NCBI RefSeq assembly: GCF_029916425.1
Contig: NZ_JAHAVQ010000003.1
Coordinates: forward strand, 1 to 64,000
DNA length: 64,000 nucleotides
Origin: Liquorilactobacillus sicerae
Lineage (GTDB): Bacteria > Bacillota > Bacilli > Lactobacillales > Lactobacillaceae
Direction of reading: 5' to 3'
Part shown: one piece after another, positions 61,518-64,000 of the stretch
How the letters are laid out: each line of letters opens with the position of its first letter
How positions within the stretch are numbered: position 1 is the stretch's first letter
Position numbers and translations under genes: made by a program
The notes under the pieces: model-generated
What the model saw: only the letters and a program-made list of their open reading frames with translations
The model's database searches: none
What the model was told of the DNA's origin: nothing

Positions 61518-62537
61518 TTATTTTATCTCATTTACAAAAGTAGGATTTGTAACTTTTTCTGCACTGATCTTATTTTTAGATATCTTAGATGTATACCACA
61601 AATCTGATGCAATTTTTGAAATTTTATAAATTTGTCCTTTATTTTTCTCTGTGCCAAAGTATTTCTTGTTTCCTTCTTTGTTATAAAGTTTAATTTCTGT
61701 GGTCATTTCTTTCTTTAATTCTTTAGAACCAATACCCGCTTTTTTGCTCATAATTTTGTATGCCGAAGTTGGATGAGATTTGATATAAGCAAGAGCTTTA
61801 TACCATCCTTTAATTATTCCCTTAACTTCCTTTGGATGTTCTTTAATAAAGCTCGTACTTAAGCCTAAGGTATCTACAATAATTCCTGGTGAACTTTTAC
61901 TTGACATTACCACATGTCCGTTGCTTCGTTTTTCAGCTTTTGATAGCCATGGCTGCCATGTCATTGCAGCATCAACCTTCTTAGCTACAAAAGCACTCCC
62001 TGCGGCTCCCGAGTCCATTGACTCTACCTTCATTTGAGACAATTTCATATGATTTTTTTGTAACATATAATTAAACCAAAAGTAACTAGCTCCTCCAGTA
62101 GTATCTAAAGCAACTGTTTTCCCTTTTAAGTCTTTAAAGGTTTTAATATCTTTAGTACCTACAAGACCATCAGCACCAGTAGATGTATCTAAAGCCAAAA
62201 CATTTTGAATTTTTAAACCACTAGCTGCACTTAAAACATTAGTATCTACAGAAGTTGCAATGCCTTGAATTTTGCCTGAAGCCAAAGCACTTTTACTGTC
62301 AGATTTGCTTTCAATGTCTTTAATCTGGACATTTACTCCATAATCTTTAAAGAAACCTTTTTGCTCAGCCAAATCTAAGGGATAAAAACCGATCCAGGAT
62401 GAATGAGCAATTTTAACTACCTTGCTATTTGCAGAAACTTGACCTATAAAAATAGTTAAAACTGATAACAAAGACAATAAGAACACAAGCAATGAACGTT
62501 TAATATAACCGCTTTTTTTGTTGATTAACTTATCCAT
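61518..62537 (-). CDS. ABC transporter substrate-binding protein (NMT1/SsuA-like)
   Basis: A binding protein of 339 residues for a small organic solute. A signal sequence (SLLVFLLSLLSVLTIFIG, then QVSANS) has no lipobox cysteine, which is odd for a Gram-positive binding protein; it may stay anchored by its uncleaved helix. The mature part follows NMT1/SsuA: KIAHSSWIGFYPLDLAEQKGF, GATSV-like GIATSVDTNVLSAA, LKGKTVALDTTGGASYFWFN and AMTWQPWLSKAEK. The ligand (urocanate, imidazole-lactate, histidine-like or other) is not deducible. Confidence 0.87.
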   Translation of the reverse strand: MDKLINKKSGYIKRSLLVFLLSLLSVLTIFIGQVSANSKVVKIAHSSWIGFYPLDLAEQKGFFKDYGVNVQIKDIESKSDSKSALASGKIQGIATSVDTNVLSAASGLKIQNVLALDTSTGADGLVGTKDIKTFKDLKGKTVALDTTGGASYFWFNYMLQKNHMKLSQMKVESMDSGAAGSAFVAKKVDAAMTWQPWLSKAEKRSNGHVVMSSKSSPGIIVDTLGLSTSFIKEHPKEVKGIIKGWYKALAYIKSHPTSAYKIMSKKAGIGSKELKKEMTTEIKLYNKEGNKKYFGTEKNKGQIYKISKIASDLWYTSKISKNKISAEKVTNPTFVNEIK

Positions 62538-62557
62538 ATCTATTTTCCTTCTTTCCT

Positions 62558-63541
62558 TTATTTAAAATTCACAACATCATTAGGAAATTCCCCTTTGTAC
62601 ATTGCAATTGCATTCTCAGTTGCTCTCTTCTTCAATTCAGTAATTGATTCAGAAGATAAATAAGAAATATGAGGAGTAACAATTATCCCTTTGGTTTGCA
62701 AAATTGGTAAATCCAAATTACGTGGGGGTTCTTCAGCAATTACATCTAAAATTGCTCCCTTTATTCTTTTAAGCTTAACTGCCTTGATTAATTCATCCTC
62801 ATTAATTACCTTTCCTCGAGAAGTATTAATTAATACACAATCTTTTTTCATTAAAGAAAATTGATATTTGTCAATTAAATTTTCAGTTTTTTTAGTTAAA
62901 TTACAATGAATAGATATAAAGTTTGCTTTCCTTAATCCTTCTTCTAAGCCAACTACCTGAACTTCTTTTTTTATCATCTGACCAGCTTCCAACTTAGGAT
63001 CAAATGCAATAACCTTCATACCTATTTTTAAAGCCTTTTCTGCAACGTAGCTTCCTATCCTACCAAAACCAATTATTAATAAAGTTTGATTATTTACTCT
63101 CGATGGTAATTTATCTAATGTTTGATAACCCCAATTTCCTTTCTTTATTTGATTAAAAAAGGTATTCAGCGGTTTAAGACTAAATAAAATAGAATTTAAT
63201 ACATACTCAGCAATATCTTCTTTACAATAATTCTTAACATTTGTAACTGGTATATTATTTTTTCTTGCTTCTAAAATATCTACTTTGTCATAACCACCCC
63301 CAAAGATTGCAATCCCTTTACAAGATTCTAAATAGTCAATAGTAGAGTTTGGTATTTCGGCATAAACTTGAGCAATTATCGCATCAACTTTTTTGCCAAA
63401 CTTTTTTAAATCATCTTTATAATCATAATTAGAATGCTTGATTATCGCTTTTGAAAAATTCTTATAGATTATTTCTTTCTCAAGCTCATAATCAGTCCAT
63501 TCTTCATCAATAATCCAAAATAAAGGTGCTTTTTCATCCAT
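62558..63541 (-). CDS. D-isomer-specific 2-hydroxyacid dehydrogenase
   Basis: An NAD(P)-dependent dehydrogenase of 327 residues. The Rossmann motif is LLIIGFGRIGSYVAEKAL, and the catalytic triad is R in INTSRGKVINEDEL, E in VIAEEPPRNL and H in VTPHISYLSSE. It converts a 2-keto acid to a D-2-hydroxy acid, or the reverse. In this cluster imidazole-pyruvate / imidazole-lactate are attractive substrates, but this is guesswork from neighbours. It abuts the aconitase-X subunit gene base to base. Confidence 0.88.
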   Translation of the reverse strand: MDEKAPLFWIIDEEWTDYELEKEIIYKNFSKAIIKHSNYDYKDDLKKFGKKVDAIIAQVYAEIPNSTIDYLESCKGIAIFGGGYDKVDILEARKNNIPVTNVKNYCKEDIAEYVLNSILFSLKPLNTFFNQIKKGNWGYQTLDKLPSRVNNQTLLIIGFGRIGSYVAEKALKIGMKVIAFDPKLEAGQMIKKEVQVVGLEEGLRKANFISIHCNLTKKTENLIDKYQFSLMKKDCVLINTSRGKVINEDELIKAVKLKRIKGAILDVIAEEPPRNLDLPILQTKGIIVTPHISYLSSESITELKKRATENAIAMYKGEFPNDVVNFK

Positions 63542-63967
63542 TCATTTTTCCTTCCTTAACAATTTAATTGTTCCTTCTGTAGCATTTATTCTAACTAGAT
63601 CTTTATTTTTTACTTCATCTTTAAAACTTTTTTCAACTTTATCAACTAATGGCATATCCATAATTATTGAACTGGCTACTAAAGTTGTATCAGCATTTTC
63701 AACTATCATTGCTTTGGGTTCATTATGGTTCATTTTTAGTTGATACATTCCGTCCGCTTGAACTACTGAGCTTCCTGTTCCATTGGGAAAAACTAAAATT
63801 TTCCCAGCAACGCTTTTCCCAAATAAGCTATGATTCCTTTGGATTACCACGCCAGTTTTCGGATCAATTAAATAAAAGCAAATTCCGTCTTTTGAAAAAA
63901 GGACCTCACCTTCTGCTTGTCCTTCAGAAATTTTGTGACATTTAAAGATTTTATTCATAACGGTCAT
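63542..63967 (-). CDS. Aconitase-X swivel domain (small subunit, DUF126)
   Basis: A protein of 141 residues with the DUF126/AcnX swivel signatures GKSVAGKILVFPNGTGSSVV and KAMIVENADTTLVASSI. In split AcnX enzymes (such as hydroxyproline or mevalonate-phosphate dehydratases) it pairs with a large iron-sulfur subunit. Its start ATG overlaps the stop of the gene before it (ATGA), and AAGGGAG lies nine bases ahead. The partner is probably that upstream gene, cut by the window edge. The dehydratase substrate is unknown. Confidence 0.85.
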   Translation of the reverse strand: MTVMNKIFKCHKISEGQAEGEVLFSKDGICFYLIDPKTGVVIQRNHSLFGKSVAGKILVFPNGTGSSVVQADGMYQLKMNHNEPKAMIVENADTTLVASSIIMDMPLVDKVEKSFKDEVKNKDLVRINATEGTIKLLRKEK

Positions 63968-64000
63968 CTGTAACTTCTCCCTTCAAAGCTGAATATGCTG
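63964..64000 (-). CDS. 3' end of a gene cut by the window edge (possible aconitase-X large subunit)
   Basis: Only the last twelve codons are visible, ending SIFSFEGRSYR and TGA, which overlaps the next start as ATGA. By operon position it should be the AcnX catalytic subunit (DUF521), but the visible residues are too few to prove it. Confidence 0.35.
   Translation of the reverse strand, partial: SIFSFEGRSYR

Overview
This is a low-GC Gram-positive chromosome segment, most likely from a member of the Lactobacillaceae (Liquorilactobacillus-like by impression only). The pointers are AGGAGG-type ribosome sites with many TTG and GTG starts, a KxYKxGKxW / LPxTG serine-rich adhesin with a full accessory Sec system, fermentative genes (ackA, adhE), a ComK-like protein, an ECF S-component and an NrtR-type regulator. 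No rRNA, tRNA, prophage or CRISPR array was seen.

Layout. 1-8094: exopolysaccharide cluster, all on the minus strand. It runs from a priming sugar transferase through a DUF4422 protein, four GT2-like transferases, an EpsG-type polymerase and another transferase to rfbA, which is cut by the window edge. The middle genes are visibly AT-richer than their flanks. 8500-10906: divergent ComK-like and sigma-factor genes with two perfect palindromes between them, plus small proteins of unknown function. 11010-12760: an IS200/IS605-type element with tnpA and an intact tnpB. 12776-20314: an orphan metal-binding lipoprotein behind two Zur-like palindromes, a very large LTA-synthase-like protein, a nitrilase-fold amidohydrolase, a 46-residue ORF and a class A beta-lactamase-like protein with a structured leader. 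20350-36699: a complete accessory Sec locus (secY2-asp1-asp2-asp3-secA2-gtfA-gtfB-asp4-like-gtf3) and its substrate, a serine-rich lectin-type adhesin. A divergent Mga-like regulator follows at 36963-38375.

38438-46382: a CopB-type copper ATPase with a cop box, an orphan polysaccharide polymerase-like membrane protein, a coiled-coil surface protein, and a DHA2 drug exporter with a DUF4811 partner. A divergent MerR regulator shares one dyad promoter with the exporter. 46430-50598: ackA and adhE. 50696-52241: a FolT-like ECF S-component preceded by paired palindromes, and an NrtR-like regulator.

52304-64000: a single-direction cluster for catabolism of urocanate or a related imidazole compound. 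In transcription order it holds an unseen gene cut by the edge, an aconitase-X swivel subunit, a D-2-hydroxyacid dehydrogenase, a TauABC/SsuABC-like transporter, an M20 amidohydrolase, a HutF-like deiminase, HutU, HutI, HutD and an RpiR/MurR-type regulator. Neither hutH nor hutG is visible. The M20 enzyme may stand in for HutG. The dehydrogenase plus aconitase-X pair suggests a possible route through imidazole-lactate to urocanate that bypasses histidine ammonia-lyase. This is the best candidate here for an undescribed system, but it remains inference.
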